32,143 bases of DNA from Candidatus Bathyarchaeota archaeon (GTDB taxonomy: Archaea > Thermoproteota > Bathyarchaeia > TCS64), in the NCBI GenBank assembly GCA_002726865.1, contig PBSW01000028.1, positions 1 to 32,143 on the forward strand, given 5' to 3'. How positions within the stretch are numbered: the stretch's first letter is position 1; every line of letters starts with the position of its first letter. Shown in pieces: positions 8,142 to 17,074 of the stretch. A program made the position numbers and the translations under genes. The notes beneath the pieces were generated by a model. It was not told the DNA's origin. It was given only the letters and a program-made list of their open reading frames with translations, and ran no database searches.

Positions 8142-8345
8142 GAAGGCCTCTAGCATGAATTATAATTAGATCTTGTGAGACTCTACAGTATAAATTGGTG
8201 GTGACTCCGAAACCCTGACAGTCATTAAATTATGGACCGGTCAGTTACGAAGCACAACTGTTGACCCATTTCAAAGCTCCGCCTCTAGTTTATGTCACCG
8301 CTTAGAAGTGTTTAAGGTAGAAAGATGCATCATGAGAAATGACGT

Positions 8346-8731
8346 CTAGACGAGATCCACCTTAAAGAAGATGAGGTTCGCGACCTCGATCCTATCATCT
8401 ATTTCCTTGTTCTCAATATTCACGTTGGGGTACTCGCAATTGATGGGTTTATTTTGAAGCCCACGGCACGTCTAATCTCAAAATCCACAACTGCCAACAA
8501 TAGTATTCGGCCTTCCTCATCTCTCAGGTATAGACCACATCGTCTTGATACACCCCCTCTGAAAGGTTCAACCGTATTATAACCACGTTGACGAGGCTTG
8601 GGACGAAGAGTGAGACACTATAGGGAATATCCACCCCAGCTGATGAATGGATTGTCATGCCTTAGGCTCAGGAGCCAGTCGTCACGAACACCTACAAATA
8701 TTAGATTTTTCTCCTCAGGGGAGGGTACACG
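8346..8731 (-). pseudogene. Decayed gene of unrecognised family (multiple frameshifts)
   Basis: No long ORF exists here, but minus-strand frames pieced together give a continuous protein-like text. In order: EEKNLIFVGVRDDWLLSLRH, then (shift) VDIPYSVSLFVPSLVNVVII and LSEGVYQDDVVY, then (shift) YLRDEEGRILLLAVVDFEIR and RAVGFKINP, then (shift) NCEYPNVNIENKEIDDRIEV and ANLIFFKVDLV, ending in TAG at 8348-8346. At least three frame changes within about 390 bases make it a pseudogene or a badly sequenced gene. I do not recognise the family. The rest of 8104-8345 shows only the T tract and a GACCGGTC palindrome. Confidence 0.6.
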
Positions 8732-8790
8732 TTATTTTCTAGGAAGAAAACTCTCAAATATGTTGCTAAATTGATCCAGCGGTTTTCTAG

Positions 8791-8946
8791 ATTGTTATTA
8801 AAGCCAATGAAACTGAGACCTCAAAAGAGGGTATCATCATCTTCGGATAGACCCACTTTATCAAGAGTGTGGAAGACCTCTTGGAGGTCAGGACCACCTT
8901 GACCCACGCGCCCAGGTTTACGGAGTTCCTCTTGAGGGCCGTGTAA
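8791..8946 (+). pseudogene. Truncated adenosine-specific kinase-like relic with in-frame TAG
   Basis: The frame from 8791 to the TAA at 8944-8946 reads VIKANETETSKEGIIIFG, then TAG (8848-8850), then THFIKSVEDLLEV and a degenerating tail APRFTEFLLRAV. The text matches, from memory, the N-terminus of the archaeal adenosine-specific kinase family (PF04008), whose members read roughly N-V-I-I-G-Q-x-H-F-I-K-T-V-E-D-L-Y-E followed by a KFG-x-AF-x-EA segment. The TAG stands at the Gln position. Only about 50 of the usual roughly 160 residues remain. Family assignment is by recall of the motif and is moderately sure. Confidence 0.5.
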
Positions 8947-8951
8947 TAAAC

Positions 8952-9671
8952 CTAGCTCTTGGGATTTAGTAGCTTATTGAGGGCGGCTGGAATTTCTTTG
9001 ATCTCAAGTTCTCCGCTAATCTCTCTGAGTTTCCCTGCAGTGGCATATTTCTCGATAATTGGGAAGGTTTGCTTCTCGTAGACTTCAAATCGGCGCCTTA
9101 TGATCTCCTCTTTATCGTCTTCGCGCTGAATAAGATTGGCTCCACACTCATCACAGACTCCATCCACTCTGGGGATGATGTCCTTAAGATGGTAAACCGC
9201 CCCGCAATTCGGGCAGATTCTCCGGAGGGAGATCCTATCTACGATGGTCTCCGACCTCGCGACGATGGTGATCACATGATCGATTTTAGCATTCAACCTC
9301 TTGAGGATACCATCGAGGGTGATAGCCTGCTTTATGCTTCGCGGAAAGCCGTCTAAAATGAAACCTCTTTCTACGTCGGTCCTAGTGAGACGCTTCTCCA
9401 TAATAGATATTACTATTTTGTCGGGAACAAGCTCTCCCCGGTTCATATAGTCCTTTGCGATGAGACCTTGCTCGGTCCCGATAGAAGCAGCCTCTCTTAA
9501 CATGTCGCCGACTGTTATCACGGCGATATTAAACATCTTTCCGAGAGTTCTCGCCCTAGTCCCTTTACCAGATCCCGGAGCGCCAATAATTATAATCCGC
9601 GTCTTTAATCCTCCTGAAATACGGGATCGGGGAGTGCCGTAAACATTATAACTATTTCGACCATTCCCCAT
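8952..9671 (-). CDS. adk: Adenylate kinase with zinc-binding LID
   Basis: Catalyses ATP + AMP = 2 ADP. Motifs: P-loop GAPGSGKGTRA, AMP-binding GDMLREAAS and GFPRSIKQA, core Arg segments (SLRR), and a structural-zinc LID with CPNCGAVYHL and CDECGANLI. That is the bacterial-type adk fold, not the archaeal trimeric AdkA type. The start is odd. The longest frame begins at ATG 9671 and adds about 22 unusual residues before KTRIIIIGAP, including codons that overlap a TATA-like AGTTATAATG. A perfect AGGAGG (within 9609-9615) sits just before the expected N-terminus, but no ATG, GTG or TTG follows it; the codons there are TTA, AAG, ACG. So the true start is unresolved. Confidence 0.88.
   Translation of the reverse strand: MGNGRNSYNVYGTPRSRISGGLKTRIIIIGAPGSGKGTRARTLGKMFNIAVITVGDMLREAASIGTEQGLIAKDYMNRGELVPDKIVISIMEKRLTRTDVERGFILDGFPRSIKQAITLDGILKRLNAKIDHVITIVARSETIVDRISLRRICPNCGAVYHLKDIIPRVDGVCDECGANLIQREDDKEEIIRRRFEVYEKQTFPIIEKYATAGKLREISGELEIKEIPAALNKLLNPKS
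9609..9615 (-). promoter_or_regulatory. Shine-Dalgarno-like AGGAGGA inside the adk frame
   Basis: The minus strand reads AGGAGGA directly before the codons TTA-AAG-ACG-CGG-ATT that begin the conserved adenylate kinase text. It suggests initiation near 9600-9608, yet no standard start codon is there. Confidence 0.45.
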
Positions 9672-9711
9672 TGTTTTATTAGAATACCCCTATGAATTTG
9701 GGGATAAACGG

Positions 9712-9939
9712 TTGGAGCCCAACTATCCGTCGTTCATGATCTTTGGCATTATACTTTTAATTTCTGGTTTGCTGCTGGTTTTGCTCCCATTGTTAACCCA
9801 CTATCTACCTTATCAAAACCAAGTGCCCTGGTTCCTGATCTGGGGTTATAGGAGAAACGGATTCTACTTCGTGACTTCTCCCCTCCTCATCGTTCTCTCC
9901 TTAATATCCCTGATCGCACAGGTGTACGGGAGGAGATGA
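9712..9939 (+). CDS. Small two-helix membrane protein (75 aa)
   Basis: A 75-residue protein with two clear hydrophobic segments, about residues 8-30 (FMIFGIILLISGLLLVLLPL) and 54-70 (TSPLLIVLSLISLIAQ). A short loop between them holds PWFLIWGYRRNGFYF, and a basic end (YGRR) closes the protein. The positive-inside pattern would place both ends or the loop at the cytoplasmic face depending on orientation. The start is TTG 9712; no ATG is in frame. It is divergent from adk and convergent with the next gene, from which it is separated by 5 bases. I do not recognise a family beyond small archaeal membrane proteins. Confidence 0.6.
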   Translation: MEPNYPSFMIFGIILLISGLLLVLLPLLTHYLPYQNQVPWFLIWGYRRNGFYFVTSPLLIVLSLISLIAQVYGRR

Positions 9940-9944
9940 AAGGG

Positions 9945-10871
9945 CTATTTGATGAGGTTCTCCAAGCTCTGAAGAATCAGTTGTCTAAGACTCTTGAAAC
10001 ATGAAACGATATTTTCCGGGAAGCTCAGGATTTCCATCTCTTTAAGTGCCAATTGAATAGGACTACTATGGATGGATTGTCCCAATCTCTTGAACGTTTT
10101 CACAAAGGCTTTGACCGTTTCAACATCAACCTGGCCTTCGACGCTCTCGGTGAGATAAAGGTCCCAGAGCAAGATGAAAGATTTTACAAAGACTTCATGG
10201 AGTTCCATGTCAAAGTTCAGGATACCCTCGTAATGGGGCAGCCGCTCTGCGTCTCTGTGCACAACTGAGAGAATGGCATAAGCCTCCTCTTTGATTTGGT
10301 CAACCCTCCTCTCACTAACGGCGGATGAAAGGCCCCGGATATCAACGGCTATGGGGGCAACTACCCTCAGGGCCTCCATCTCATTCACGATCCGTACCGC
10401 TTCTGCGACGTTATTTCTAATAAGCCCCCACCTCGCCTCCCCGTGAAGCTCAAAAAGGACCTGAAAGGTCTGGTCTATTATCTCGAGGACTAGGCTTAAA
10501 TGGTGGATATGGGACTCCCGTTCCACAATCCTTGAGTCCTCCTCTAGTTTAGCTCTCTCACATCTTTTCTTGATATCAGCATCGATTTCTTCCTTGACCG
10601 CCTCAAGGCCTTTCCTGTCCTCAGAAAAGAAAACTAACCCCAAGCTTTCCTTTCCCTCGATATAATCGATCTTAATTTTGATCAAGCTCTTGTAGGGTGG
10701 CTGCTTCTCCTCAAGGGAGGTGGATATTGCTCCAGTAACGTTAATCACGTTGACATTCTCAAGCCTCTTTCTAAAGAATCCCTTCTCCTCCTTGACGAAG
10801 ACCTTGTCTCCCTCTATACTAAGAGTCCCCTTCTTCCCTTTAGCAAGTTTTCCCCTTACACTTAGCATCAT
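9945..10871 (-). CDS. Uncharacterised archaeal protein, PH-like N-terminus and helical C-terminus
   Basis: A 308-residue soluble protein with no signal peptide. The first 100 residues alternate short strands (KLAKGKKGTLSIEGDKVFV, NVNVINVTGAIS, SLIKIKIDYIEG, SLGLVFFSEDRKGLEAV). That order resembles the strand-rich, helix-capped PH-like domains found in small prokaryotic proteins. From about 110 on it is almost wholly helical, with many charged residues. No catalytic motif is visible. The ATG overlaps the stop of a short upstream frame (TCATGATG), so the two are probably cotranslated. Function unknown; the PH-like idea is from the strand pattern only. Confidence 0.72.
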   Translation of the reverse strand: MMLSVRGKLAKGKKGTLSIEGDKVFVKEEKGFFRKRLENVNVINVTGAISTSLEEKQPPYKSLIKIKIDYIEGKESLGLVFFSEDRKGLEAVKEEIDADIKKRCERAKLEEDSRIVERESHIHHLSLVLEIIDQTFQVLFELHGEARWGLIRNNVAEAVRIVNEMEALRVVAPIAVDIRGLSSAVSERRVDQIKEEAYAILSVVHRDAERLPHYEGILNFDMELHEVFVKSFILLWDLYLTESVEGQVDVETVKAFVKTFKRLGQSIHSSPIQLALKEMEILSFPENIVSCFKSLRQLILQSLENLIK

Positions 10872-11071
10872 GAGAACCTCCGAAAAGTGTTTACCACTAC
10901 TTCAAGAGAGGTCTCTCTGGATTGACTCCTTAGATCCAGCTTGAGATTTTCTCGCCCAAACTTCTCGAAGAGCATGAGTTCCTCTAGGGATACCTCGCCA
11001 CTATTCGCGGGGGTCTTGCCAATTTTCTCGAGGACCATGTAATTGAGGATGCTCTCCCGTTCCGCGTGCAT
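10868..11071 (-). CDS. Small hypothetical protein coupled to the next gene (about 67 aa)
   Basis: The C-terminal 67 residues of a longer open frame look coding: AERESILNYMVLEKIGKT, GEVSLEELMLFEKFGREN, SQSRETSLEVVVNTFRRFS. They are mostly amphipathic helix. The likely start is ATG 11071; upstream text in the same frame is Pro/His-rich and unlike protein. The stop overlaps the ATG of the 308-residue gene by four bases, which supports a real coupled gene. No family is recognised. Confidence 0.45.
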   Translation of the reverse strand: MHAERESILNYMVLEKIGKTPANSGEVSLEELMLFEKFGRENLKLDLRSQSRETSLEVVVNTFRRFS

Positions 11072-11418
11072 GTGAGGTTGTTGAGGTCTATTATCAAGAT
11101 TGTTAACGTAAGCGTGGAACGCATTAGAAAAAAGCGAACAACCAAAATGACCATGCCATGCACCCTCATCCAAGGGCATTGGAAGCGCCTGAAGAAATCT
11201 ATTTGAGAGTGGAGAGAAAGGACTCACAGGAGGATGATTACGCTGCACGCGTGATAATTTGAATCTGGTCTTCTGCAAATTGGTGTCCACTCCCAACTAC
11301 CCTCATTTAATTGGAAATTTAACTTGTCCGCCAATTTTTTTCGGCGATTTCAACTAAATATAATCTGCGAGCAGTATTGTTACTATCTAATAAACAAAAG
11401 GATAGATGATCTGGTCAT
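11072..11418. other. Gene-free stretch between ProRS and the small hypothetical gene
   Basis: No protein-like frame, tRNA or strong hairpin was found. There is a short T7 tract near 11333-11340 flanked by CGCC and GGCG, and an A/T-rich run (ACTAAATATAATC) near 11351-11364. Confidence 0.4.
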
Positions 11419-12855
11419 TTAATACGTGCGGGAAACGTAGGCGATGTATTTACCATCGTCTCCGCAGACCAGACAGTCCCCCGTAGGCTCTTCATGCCTT
11501 TCCCAAAGGGTCCCTCTCACCTCCCCGGCAACCTTATCTTTGATCTCGAAGGCACAGGAGGGTTCTCCGCACCAGTTAACCCGAACGATCCTCCTCTTGT
11601 CCATATGGCTTCTAAGCTCCTCAAGGCTGGAGGCTTCAGCAAGCTCACTCTTGAGGCGTTCTTGGCTCATAGCTGAGATATTTGTTTGTATATCAGCTGC
11701 CATGGCTGTCACATCCTTAACTAGGTCATCGATCTCCCCTTTCTTCTTCTCCTTAGTGTCCCTCCTGACCAAGGTCACCACCCTTGCAGTTGCCTCTCGA
11801 GGCCCCAGTTCGGCCCTTATTGGGACTCCGAACATCTCCCACTTATAGTATTTCTCTCCGGGCCTCAGCCTGTCATCATCATCTAGGGCCACCCTGAAAC
11901 CCGCCTTAGCGAGGATTAATTTGACCTCGTTACAGTATTCGGACACCAAGTCCTCCTTTCCCTTGAAGGGGATGGGGATGATGATAACCTGATGGGGGGC
12001 CATAATAGGCGGGAGCACGAGGCCATTATCATCGCCGTGTTGGGCGATAGTAGCTGCTAGGGTTCGCCCCATCCCCATACCATAACAGGTAGTAGAGGCA
12101 TAAGCTCTTTTCCCGTTATCATCCTCATAGGTAAGCTCGAAGGCCTTAGCAAAGTTCTCCCCAAGCTGGTGGACCGTACCGATCTGGTTAACCTTTCCAT
12201 CTGGGTTCCAGGTGTCAAAGGCTAGGCTGTACACTGCACCCGCGAACTTGTCAAAATCAGGGCGCTTAAGTATCAAGTAGCTAATCCCCAGCGCATCATA
12301 GACTGAACGGTAGACCTTCACCGCAACTTTTACCTGTCTCTCTGCATCTTCAAAATCGATGTGGGCCGTGTGAGCCTCGTTCCAGAGGAACTCTCTCCCC
12401 CTAAAGAGGGGCCGGGTGGCCTTAGTCTCGTACCTGTAGACGTTGCATGTCTGGTGCATCCTGAGGGGCAAATCTGCGTGGCTTCGGATCCAGATTTTGA
12501 ACATTGGATAAATCGCTGTCTCAGAGGTGGGTCTCAGAAGGAGCCTCCGGTCTAACTTATTGTCTCCAGCGTGAGTGATCCAGAATACCTCTGCAGAGAA
12601 TCCCTCAATATGATCTTCCTCCTTTTGGAAGGCATCCTCTGGGATCACCACGGGGAACTGCATGGGCTGATGATCGGTAGTTTCAAGTCGCTCCTCAAGC
12701 ATCTGATAGATACGTTTTACAACGCTGTAACCCCATCCCCGGTAGACAGAGAATCCTTTCACAGGATACCTATCATCGACTACTTCGGCCTCGAGGAGTA
12801 CTTTATCGAACCACTTGCTGAAGTTGTCGAACTTTTCATTCCGGTTTTCAGTCAA
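11419..12855 (-). CDS. proS: Prolyl-tRNA synthetase (archaeal/eukaryotic type)
   Basis: Charges tRNA-Pro. The 478-residue enzyme has the archaeal/eukaryotic architecture: N-terminal KWFDKVLLEAEVVD, class II motif 2 with LLRPTSETAIYPMFK and RPLFRGREFLWNEAHTAH, proline-site TTCYGMGMGRTLAATIAQHGD, anticodon-binding domain from about 290, and a C-terminal zinc-type domain with CGEPSCAF and CLVCGDDGKYIA. It ends in the conserved Tyr (SRTY). The bacterial editing insertion is absent. The start appears to be TTG 12855, with no better ATG; the first residues match the family well. It is divergent from the phosphoglycerate mutase gene. Confidence 0.95.
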   Translation of the reverse strand: MTENRNEKFDNFSKWFDKVLLEAEVVDDRYPVKGFSVYRGWGYSVVKRIYQMLEERLETTDHQPMQFPVVIPEDAFQKEEDHIEGFSAEVFWITHAGDNKLDRRLLLRPTSETAIYPMFKIWIRSHADLPLRMHQTCNVYRYETKATRPLFRGREFLWNEAHTAHIDFEDAERQVKVAVKVYRSVYDALGISYLILKRPDFDKFAGAVYSLAFDTWNPDGKVNQIGTVHQLGENFAKAFELTYEDDNGKRAYASTTCYGMGMGRTLAATIAQHGDDNGLVLPPIMAPHQVIIIPIPFKGKEDLVSEYCNEVKLILAKAGFRVALDDDDRLRPGEKYYKWEMFGVPIRAELGPREATARVVTLVRRDTKEKKKGEIDDLVKDVTAMAADIQTNISAMSQERLKSELAEASSLEELRSHMDKRRIVRVNWCGEPSCAFEIKDKVAGEVRGTLWERHEEPTGDCLVCGDDGKYIAYVSRTY

Positions 12856-13036
12856 ATTATGTACCTTCTACTGGATGGGTGTCAAGAAAAAGTCCGTTAG
12901 GCTGGAATATATTCACCCATCTTCCTGCGTGATAATCCGGATGTCAGATATAATCTTTCCGCGCGCTTTGATGATAGATCATTACAACCGAGAATTATTG
13001 CCTCCTACGCTTAAGAGTATCTGACCTCGCGCGCGA

Positions 13037-13047
13037 AAAGTTATATT
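13037..13047 (+). promoter_or_regulatory. TATA box for the phosphoglycerate mutase gene
   Basis: AAAAGTTATAT lies 26-36 bases before the ATG at 13073, consistent with a leaderless mRNA. A GCGCGCGAAAAG purine-ending stretch precedes it. Confidence 0.5.
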
Positions 13048-13072
13048 CATCGAGGAAGGGGTTTACCCTCTT

Positions 13073-14617
13073 ATGGGAAAAGTCCTCCTAGTCGTCCGGG
13101 ATGGATGGGGCTACTCTGAGGAGATAGTAGGAAACGCCGTGCGACTCGCTGATACTCCCGTTAACGACAGGCTCATGAAGACCCGCCCATGGGTTCTTCT
13201 TAACTGCGTAGGAAACGCCGTCGGACTCCCGGAAGGCACCCAAGGAGGCAGTGAGCCGGGGCATCTTATCATGGGGGCTGGGAGGGTGGTGTTACAGCCC
13301 CTTAAAGAAATCAACCAGAGCATTAAGGACGGGTCTTTTTTTTCTAACAAAGCCCTAATGGGCGCGATTAACCATTGCCTAAAGGATAAGGGGAGACTTC
13401 ACCTGATGGGACTCCTTAGCGATCAAGGAATCCACGGGACCATCACCCATCTTTCTTCTTTGCTCGAGCTCGCCAGGATGGAGGGTCTGAATGAAGTATT
13501 TATTCATGGTTTCCTCGATGGCCGGGATGCACCTGTTCGGAGTGCAAAAAAGTATCTCCGGGAGACCCTGAGACTGTTTGAGGAGGTAGGGGTTGGGCGC
13601 ATTGCCTCCCTTGTAGGCAGATACTATGCCATGGATCGGGACACTAACTGGGGGCGAACAGAAAAAGCCTATCATCTCCTTACTCTTGGAATCGGCCATT
13701 TAACAAGTGACCCCTTGGAAGCTGTGTCTGAGGCCTATCGCAGGGGAGATGACACAGACTACTATATCCAGCCCACAGTAGTGACTGATAAAAACGGAAA
13801 ACCTATAGCAACCATCGAAGACGGAGACTCGGTAATCTTTTGGAACTTTAGGTCTGAGAGGGCCCGCCAAATAACCTATGCCCTTACTCAGGTTGAATTT
13901 GACGCGTTCCTAAGGAAAAAGATTCCCCAGGTCCACTTCACATGCATGAGTGTATATGACCGTAATCTAGATCTTCCTGTGGCGTTCCCCCAAAAAAAAG
14001 TTAAAAACAACTTGGGGTGGATCATTGCCTCCAATGGATTTAGGCAACTCCGGATAGCTGAGAGCGAAAAATACGCGCAGGTCACCTATTTCTTCAATAG
14101 CCAGGAGGAAAATGCCAATATTAGGGAGGACCGGATCATGATTCCCAGTCTCAAGGTGCCCAGCTATGAAAATGATCCAGTGATGAAGGCCCATGAGGTC
14201 ACCGAGAAGCTCCTCCAGGAGGTCCAGAAAGGGCTTTATGAGTTCATATTAGTCAACTACGCTAATGGAGACCTTGTAGGTCACTCTGCCAACTATATCG
14301 CAGGGCTTAGGGCTGTAGAGACCGTGGACTTGTGTCTTGGACGCCTCCTTGATAACGCCCTCCATAAAGATTACACGGTCCTAGTCACAGGAGATCATGG
14401 AAACATAGAAACGATGCTATACCCTAATGGGGAGCCTAACCCGTCTCACGGTCTTAACCCCGTCCCATTTATCTTGGTAAGCGACGACCCGGATCTCAAG
14501 GGTGTTCAACTTAAATCTGGTCTAGGACTGGCGAACGTCGCCCCGACGGTCCTGGACCTTATGGGGATTGAGAAACCCCGAGAGATGACGGCTGAGAGTC
14601 TGATCATCAGGGCATAA
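13073..14617 (+). CDS. gpmI: 2,3-bisphosphoglycerate-independent phosphoglycerate mutase
   Basis: Interconverts 3- and 2-phosphoglycerate in glycolysis/gluconeogenesis. The length, 514 residues, is typical of the long GpmI type and not of the shorter archaeal ApgM. Motifs are the N-terminal metal site VVRDGWGYS, the phosphoserine loop GTQGGSEPGHLIMGAGRVV (the common form is G-N-S-E-V-G-H), FIHGFLDGRDAPVRSAKKY, GRYYAMDRDTNW, FWNFRSERARQIT, RIAESEKYAQVTYFFN, LVNYANGDLVGHS and VTGDHGNIETM. The Ser nucleophile and metal ligands are all present. It is followed by CTP synthase on the same strand after 184 bases, which hold no clear gene. Confidence 0.95.
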   Translation: MGKVLLVVRDGWGYSEEIVGNAVRLADTPVNDRLMKTRPWVLLNCVGNAVGLPEGTQGGSEPGHLIMGAGRVVLQPLKEINQSIKDGSFFSNKALMGAINHCLKDKGRLHLMGLLSDQGIHGTITHLSSLLELARMEGLNEVFIHGFLDGRDAPVRSAKKYLRETLRLFEEVGVGRIASLVGRYYAMDRDTNWGRTEKAYHLLTLGIGHLTSDPLEAVSEAYRRGDDTDYYIQPTVVTDKNGKPIATIEDGDSVIFWNFRSERARQITYALTQVEFDAFLRKKIPQVHFTCMSVYDRNLDLPVAFPQKKVKNNLGWIIASNGFRQLRIAESEKYAQVTYFFNSQEENANIREDRIMIPSLKVPSYENDPVMKAHEVTEKLLQEVQKGLYEFILVNYANGDLVGHSANYIAGLRAVETVDLCLGRLLDNALHKDYTVLVTGDHGNIETMLYPNGEPNPSHGLNPVPFILVSDDPDLKGVQLKSGLGLANVAPTVLDLMGIEKPREMTAESLIIRA

Positions 14618-14801
14618 GTGCATATCCACGAAAATCTTATCACCTATGGATGCCACCCATGGGTATGCGCCTCAAATTCTCAAATCACCGCTCAAACTGG
14701 ACGGAAGGCACCTTCTCCATGCCTATCGCGCAGGAAACCTGTAAAAGTTTTGATACATTTCCAAGATACAAAAAACATATGTATATCGGTAGGTCTTAAA
14801 A

Positions 14802-16430
14802 TTGGTCAAGTATATTTTTGTTACAGGGGGCGTTTTGAGTGGCCTTGGGAAGGGGCTGGTCACCTGCTCCATCGGAAAGATGCTCCAAGCCCGGGCATTA
14901 AAAGTCAGCGCCGTCAAGTGTGATCCCTACCTCAATGTAGATGCAGGAACCATGAACCCTTACATCCACGGTGAGGTCTTTGTCCTGGATGATGGCTATG
15001 AGGCCGACATGGACCTTGGGACGTACGAACGTTTCCTTGGGGTTAAGCTTACAGGGCTTAATAACATCACTTCAGGTAAGATCTATCAGAGCGTAGTCAA
15101 AAAGGAGCGTAATGGGGGATACCTAGGGCACTGTGTTCAAATTATACCCCATGTCACTGATGAGATTAAGCATCGCCTCAGATTAGTAGCTGATGAGACT
15201 ACCGCCGATGTGCTCCTGGTGGAGTGCGGGGGCACTGTGGGAGACATCGAGGGGCTCCCATTCCTTGAGGCCTTTAGGCAGATGAAGATCGAGGAACCCC
15301 GGGGGAATACCCTTCTGGTTCACGTCACCCTCGTCCCTGTCCTCAGTGCGGTGGGAGAACCAAAGACGAAACCAACCCAGCATAGTGTCAAGGAATTAAG
15401 GGCCATCGGTCTCCAGCCCGACCTCATTGTGGCCAGAACTGAAGGGGGGCCTCTTCTCGAGGACCCTAAAAGGAAGATTGCCCTTTACTGCAGCGTCGAG
15501 GAAAAAGCGGTATTCTCCTCAGTAGATGTGAAAACCCTCTACGAGTTGCCCCTAGTTCTTGAGAGTCAGGGTATGGGACAAGTCGTCTGCGATTACCTGG
15601 GGCTCAAAAAGTCCGAGACCGACTGGTCCAAGTGGGAGGCCATGGTTAAGGAATTTAAAGAGCCTACTGAGACGGTAAAAATTGCAATGTGCGGAAAGTA
15701 TGCCGAGCTTGCTGATTGCTATGTGAGCGTCAACGAAGCGCTCCGTCACGCCGCCGCAAAAGCAGGATGCAAAGTTCAAATAGATTGGATTGAAACCGAA
15801 TTTTTTGAGGAGGACATCAAGCAGGTGAAGATTCTCGAAGGATATGACGGGGTCTTAGTCCCCGGAGGATTTGGGCAGCGGGGCGCTGAAGGAAAGATTA
15901 TCGCCATCAACCACTGCCGTACCAAAGACAAGCCTTTCCTCGGCATCTGTTACGGCTTCCAACTAGCAACCGTTGAGTTCGCACGGTACGTGGTAGGCCT
16001 CGAGGGCGCCGCTAGCACAGAGTGTATACCTGAAACACCTCACCCCGTCATTGATCTGCTGCCCGAACAAAAGCAGATCAGTGAACTCGGGGGCACCATG
16101 AGACTTGGGGCCAACACGGTAATTGTGGCTGAAGGGAGTCTTCCTCACAAACTGTACAATACAACGGAGATCAGAGAGCGCCACAGACACCGATGGGAGG
16201 TAAACCCAGAGTACTGGGATAAACTGGAAAAGGGTGGAGCGGTCTTCCCCGGTTGGAGCAAGGAGAAGGGACTCAAGGAGATCCTATTACTACCCGAGCT
16301 CTATTTCTTCCTTGGGACCCAGTTCCATCCTGAGTTCAAAAGCCGTCCCTGGAGTCCTTCGCCACCCTACTACGGTCTTGTGAAGGCAAGCCTCGATAAG
16401 AAGCGAGGAAAGCCCAGACCAGAATTCTAA
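14802..16430 (+). CDS. pyrG: CTP synthase
   Basis: Makes CTP from UTP using ATP and glutamine. The synthase half has [54 protein letters not shown] and the [11 protein letters not shown] metal site. The glutaminase half has VPGGFGQRG, the Cys nucleophile in [17 protein letters not shown] and the His-Glu of [13 protein letters not shown]. At 542 residues it is full length. The first codon is TTG 14802, the only suitable start before the conserved [15 protein letters not shown] lies about 12 bases upstream. Small departures such as [14 protein letters not shown], for the more common G-A-E-T-D-L-D-L-G-H-Y-E-R-F, do not touch catalytic positions. Confidence 0.95.
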   Translation: MVKYIFVTGGVLSGLGKGLVTCSIGKMLQARALKVSAVKCDPYLNVDAGTMNPYIHGEVFVLDDGYEADMDLGTYERFLGVKLTGLNNITSGKIYQSVVKKERNGGYLGHCVQIIPHVTDEIKHRLRLVADETTADVLLVECGGTVGDIEGLPFLEAFRQMKIEEPRGNTLLVHVTLVPVLSAVGEPKTKPTQHSVKELRAIGLQPDLIVARTEGGPLLEDPKRKIALYCSVEEKAVFSSVDVKTLYELPLVLESQGMGQVVCDYLGLKKSETDWSKWEAMVKEFKEPTETVKIAMCGKYAELADCYVSVNEALRHAAAKAGCKVQIDWIETEFFEEDIKQVKILEGYDGVLVPGGFGQRGAEGKIIAINHCRTKDKPFLGICYGFQLATVEFARYVVGLEGAASTECIPETPHPVIDLLPEQKQISELGGTMRLGANTVIVAEGSLPHKLYNTTEIRERHRHRWEVNPEYWDKLEKGGAVFPGWSKEKGLKEILLLPELYFFLGTQFHPEFKSRPWSPSPPYYGLVKASLDKKRGKPRPEF

Positions 16431-16693
16431 ACCTTTCTCTCTATGAAGGCACCCAAATTTCCGTTTTATTCCAGTTGATTTGTTCTGCATGTTGGAAGTT
16501 GTGCAGGTAAAAATCAAAGAAATCTAGGACAAAGTTCAGATAGGTGGAGGCTGACACCAACTAATATGTGAGTCCCCGCAATGTCATATTTCACCAACTC
16601 CACAATAAACACTTCTATACTCTACATCTCGATAACCCAAGGCGGTCTTAGATATGCAAAGGTCGTATCCGGCACGCAGTAGTCTACCTTTGC

Positions 16694-16774
16694 TTAGTGT
16701 TCTTCGGGGTCCACAAAGACGGCGGTCCCCGTGACGGATATTATGACGATACTCATCTTGCCGCCCACTTCAGA
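16694..16774 (-). pseudogene. Detached C-terminal fragment of a YbjQ-family gene
   Basis: The minus strand reads SEVGGKMSIVIISVTGTAVF then VDPEEH and a TAA stop. This is the C-terminal strand pair of a YbjQ/DUF74 heavy-metal-binding-like domain. The intact paralogue at 17075-17434 reads SEMGSAKMSIMVISATGTAV at the same place. It starts exactly where the decayed copy at 17609-17963 loses homology. Upstream codons in this frame (LDHVHLA) do not match the family. Between pyrG and here (16431-16693) I see no recognisable gene. Confidence 0.75.
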
Positions 16775-16800
16775 TGCGAGATGCACATGGTCCAATATCC

Positions 16801-16938
16801 ATGTATAAGGATCGCTCTGGAAAGAAATGGGCTTTGATGGATGTCAAAGGTGAACGATCTGCATATGATAACGAACGGTCTCTATATGAACTCTGGGAAA
16901 TTAGTTCAGAATGGGAAGAATGGATTGAATATAAGTAG
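16801..16938 (+). CDS. Short AT-rich ORF, possibly decayed (45 aa)
   Basis: The ATG at 16801 reads MYKDRSGKKWALMDVKGE and then NERSLYELWEISSEWEEW and IEYK before TAG. The same frame goes on after two stops with protein-like text (KITITNTNWYVTWVSKEISR), so the ORF may be the front of an interrupted gene of about 80 codons. It is rich in Trp and Glu. The family is not recognised. Confidence 0.3.
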   Translation: MYKDRSGKKWALMDVKGERSAYDNERSLYELWEISSEWEEWIEYK

Positions 16939-17074
16939 AACTGAAGCACTAAGAGAAGGGGCAAGATTACTATTACGAACACAAATTGGTACGTTACCTG
17001 GGTCTCCAAAGAGATATCACGCGTAGATGCCTTTATTACTGTCAGGACATGATTTTTTATAGTGAATAAAAAAA

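Noticed and set aside
9069..9356. Plus-strand 95-residue ORF
   Set aside because: It lies wholly antisense to adenylate kinase and its text mirrors that gene.
11072..11296. Longer version of the small gene upstream of the 308-residue protein
   Set aside because: The additional residues are Pro/His-rich with no helical or conserved character, unlike the part from 11071 down.
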